DNA of 64,000 nt, from assembly GCA_017134815.1 (NCBI GenBank), contig CP071032.1:3134721-3198720 (forward strand). Direction: 5' to 3'. This stretch comes from Lentisphaerota bacterium. GTDB taxonomy: Bacteria > Verrucomicrobiota > Lentisphaeria > Victivallales > Victivallaceae. Within the stretch, counting starts at the first letter, position 1; every line of letters begins with the position of its first letter. A model generated the notes under the pieces. The model searched no databases and had not been told where the DNA came from. It saw nothing but the letters and a program-made list of their open reading frames with translations. The position numbers and the translations under genes are program-made. This document shows positions 63,893 through 64,000 of the stretch, one piece after another.

Positions 63893-64000
63893 TTGATTAG
63901 TTTGTCTGATATTAAAGATTTGTATCCATTCAAGTCCAACTTTATCAAAGTAAAAGGGTACCATTACCACTACATTGATGAGGGGCAGGGGGATCGCCCC
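63893..64000 (+). CDS. Alpha/beta hydrolase, OleB/haloalkane-dehalogenase-like (5' part)
   Basis: The first 36 codons are visible. TTG start at 63893 with GGAGG 4 nt upstream. LYPFKSNFIKVKGYHYHYIDEGQ has the LYPF-S-F-x3-G-x2-YHYIDEG pattern that opens haloalkane-dehalogenase-like hydrolases, including OleB of the long-chain olefin pathway (OleABCD). The catalytic region is outside the window, so the exact member cannot be fixed. Confidence 0.7.
   Translation, partial: MISLSDIKDLYPFKSNFIKVKGYHYHYIDEGQGDRP

Overview
The window reads as a Gram-negative chromosome segment of moderate G+C with dense, mostly housekeeping gene content and no prophage, insertion sequence, CRISPR array, tRNA or rRNA that I can see. 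Outer-membrane biology is implied by an LptF/LptG-type permease, a secretin, lipobox lipoproteins and a Wzx-type flippase. The gene mix (an amino-sugar salvage locus with an N-acetylhexosamine kinase, a ROK protein of the long DLGGSDRK type, a DUF349 repeat protein, FHA-MoxR/DUF58/transglutaminase genes and an OleB-like hydrolase) would suit the PVC group, possibly Lentisphaerota. That placement is inference from gene content, not a database match.

Layout. 1-4.9 kb: htpG (3' end just outside the window) and a divergent 904-residue DUF349 protein. 4.9-13.9 kb: amino-sugar locus. On the minus strand lie a LacI regulator, a nucleotidyltransferase, an NahK-like kinase, a GalE-like epimerase and nagB; divergently on the plus strand lie a ROK protein, nagA and, after a terminator, a secreted protein. 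The divergent promoter region holds a perfect 20-bp LacI-type palindrome and a second near-palindrome. 14-18.7 kb: dapB, an anchored peptide-binding protein, an LptF/G permease and sixA, all on the minus strand. 18.8-23.6 kb: an overlapping trmH-like/NAD-kinase-like/coaB trio, then alkaline phosphatase and a YibE/F membrane protein. 23.6-29.5 kb: ligA, a SanA-like protein, an RsbU-type PP2C phosphatase and a DUF89 protein.

29.5-35 kb: a compact minus-strand operon of a zinc-ribbon membrane protein, an FHA-MoxR fusion, a DUF58 protein and a TgpA-like transglutaminase. 35-36.7 kb: a lone ABC ATPase and tyrA. 37-41.9 kb: the most unusual unit, a tight four-gene operon of secretin, HlyD/MacA-like adaptor, MacB/LolD-type ATPase and MacB-type permease, in which a secretin sits where a TolC-type channel would be expected. 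41.9-47.2 kb: two GNATs, a DnaQ-like exonuclease, carbonic anhydrase, a lipoprotein and glutamate decarboxylase. 47.6-51.6 kb: a surface-glycan unit (GT-C-like membrane protein, GT2, flippase). 51.7-57.4 kb: gdhA, an N-domain-less MgtE with a possible leader peptide, a metallophosphoesterase and a paralogue of the earlier lipoprotein. 57.9-64 kb: a SWIM-SNF2 helicase, an FmdB zinc ribbon, an unknown zinc-ribbon membrane protein, an SGNH hydrolase, a 73-residue orphan, and the start of an OleB/dehalogenase-like alpha/beta hydrolase.

Several genes use TTG or GTG starts chosen by Shine-Dalgarno position. Where an upstream TTG or GTG codon extended an open frame but a well-placed ATG followed, I moved the start and say so in the entry.
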